NCBI GenBank assembly: GCA_001430745.1
Contig: KQ482041.1
Span: 859,299-909,786, forward strand
Source of the DNA: Auxenochlorella pyrenoidosa
Taxonomy: Eukaryota > Chlorophyta > Trebouxiophyceae > Chlorellales > Chlorellaceae
Length of the DNA: 50,488 nucleotides
Reading direction: 5' to 3'
Part shown: positions 50,143 through 50,488 of the stretch, piece by piece
How the letters are laid out: every line of letters starts with the position of its first letter
Numbering within the stretch: position 1 is the first letter of the stretch
The notes under the pieces: generated by a model
Databases searched by the model: none
What the model was told of the DNA's origin: nothing
The model's input: the letters and a program-made list of their open reading frames with translations, nothing else
Position numbers and translations under genes: made by a program

Positions 50143-50488
50143 TCACGAGTTCATGGCGGCCTCCAGCGTCTCTGCAAGCTCGCCGCTTGTGTATGCGGCT
50201 GCAGGCAGGCAGGCAGGAGGGCAGGCAGGCAGGTGGTGAGGGGTGCTCACAGAAACTTGGACCCGGACTCGACCCAGAGGAGCAATCGAGGGTTACTGTA
50301 GCTGGGGTAGCTGTAGGCCCCCAGCGTCTAGGGCCCGGCTGCACCGGACCGTCGGCGCCGCGCCCAGCAGCCGCCACGCTGCGAGCCTCACCAATCATGA
50401 TGTCGGCGCCGCCGATGAACTCCCCATTGATGTACACCTGGGGGGCAGGCGGCAGGGCGGGGGGGGGGGGGGGGGGGGGGCGCGAGTC
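50143..50488 (-). CDS. Monothiol glutaredoxin (CGFS type), C-terminal exons only
   Basis: Two exons are visible, 50437-50392 and 50198-50143 (stop), joined in phase 1. An intron runs off the window edge from 50438. They encode VYINGEFIGGADIMI then AAYTSGELAETLEAAMNS. This is the end of the glutaredoxin fold: the strand after the cis-Pro, the GEFIGGADI loop that contacts glutathione, and the last helix (GELAETLE). The wording 'YINGEFIGG.DI' is typical of monothiol Grx (Grx4/GrxD, plant GRXS14-S17), which bind [2Fe-2S] clusters with glutathione. The CGFS active site and any targeting peptide lie outside the window, so the compartment cannot be told. Confidence 0.8.
50459..50480. repeat. Poly-G run of 22
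   Basis: A homopolymer in the glutaredoxin intron near the window edge. Its true length is uncertain. Confidence 0.85.

Overview
The window is nuclear DNA of a green alga, most likely a Chlorella-like trebouxiophyte. The evidence is very GC-rich sequence, genes broken into many small exons by short GT-AG (and some GC-AG) introns, Ala/Gln-rich proteins, chloroplast transit peptides, TGTAA polyadenylation motifs, and plant-lineage genes (plastid PSB27, CLPF and ATPG). I rebuilt the exon models by hand, matching splice-site phase across each intron. All complete models keep one open frame and sum to a multiple of three. There is one assembly gap (34701-35598).

Layout. 1-403 (-): 5' end of a plastid DUF1995 protein. 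821-3390 (+): CLPF-like UVR/YccV protein. 4606-6453 (+): a secreted six-cysteine protein I cannot assign to a family. 6903-8396 (-): PSB27. 8742-11269 (+): Ala-rich protein with KEN and D-box motifs. 11592-26270 (-): a 58-exon, about 2179-residue 'tiny macrocysts protein B'-like membrane protein with several PAS-type repeats. 26781-29825 (-): an NADH-diphosphatase Nudix hydrolase fused to a complete phosphohistidine phosphatase (PHPT1/janus) domain. 30582-37478 (-): TRM4/NSUN2 tRNA m5C methyltransferase. 37965-39837 (+): plastid ATP synthase subunit b'. 40381-41774 (+): F-box protein. 42294-46965 (-): ABC1/ADCK atypical kinase. 47345-49501 (+): low-complexity coiled-coil protein. 50143-50437 (-): C-terminal exons of a monothiol glutaredoxin.

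The genes do not form one pathway. Several are plastid proteins: PSII assembly or repair (PSB27, perhaps the DUF1995 protein), Clp substrate delivery (CLPF) and ATP synthase (ATPG). Neighbours are often divergent with 345-490 bp between start codons (403/821, 8396/8742, 37478/37965, 46965/47345), or convergent with closely spaced TGTAA motifs on opposite strands (11453-11472, 49572-49582).

The most noteworthy signals are the Nudix-PHPT fusion encoded through a single uninterrupted exon, the unusually high share of GC-AG introns (about 13 of roughly 125), the very large PAS/transmembrane gene, and the unassigned secreted six-cysteine protein.
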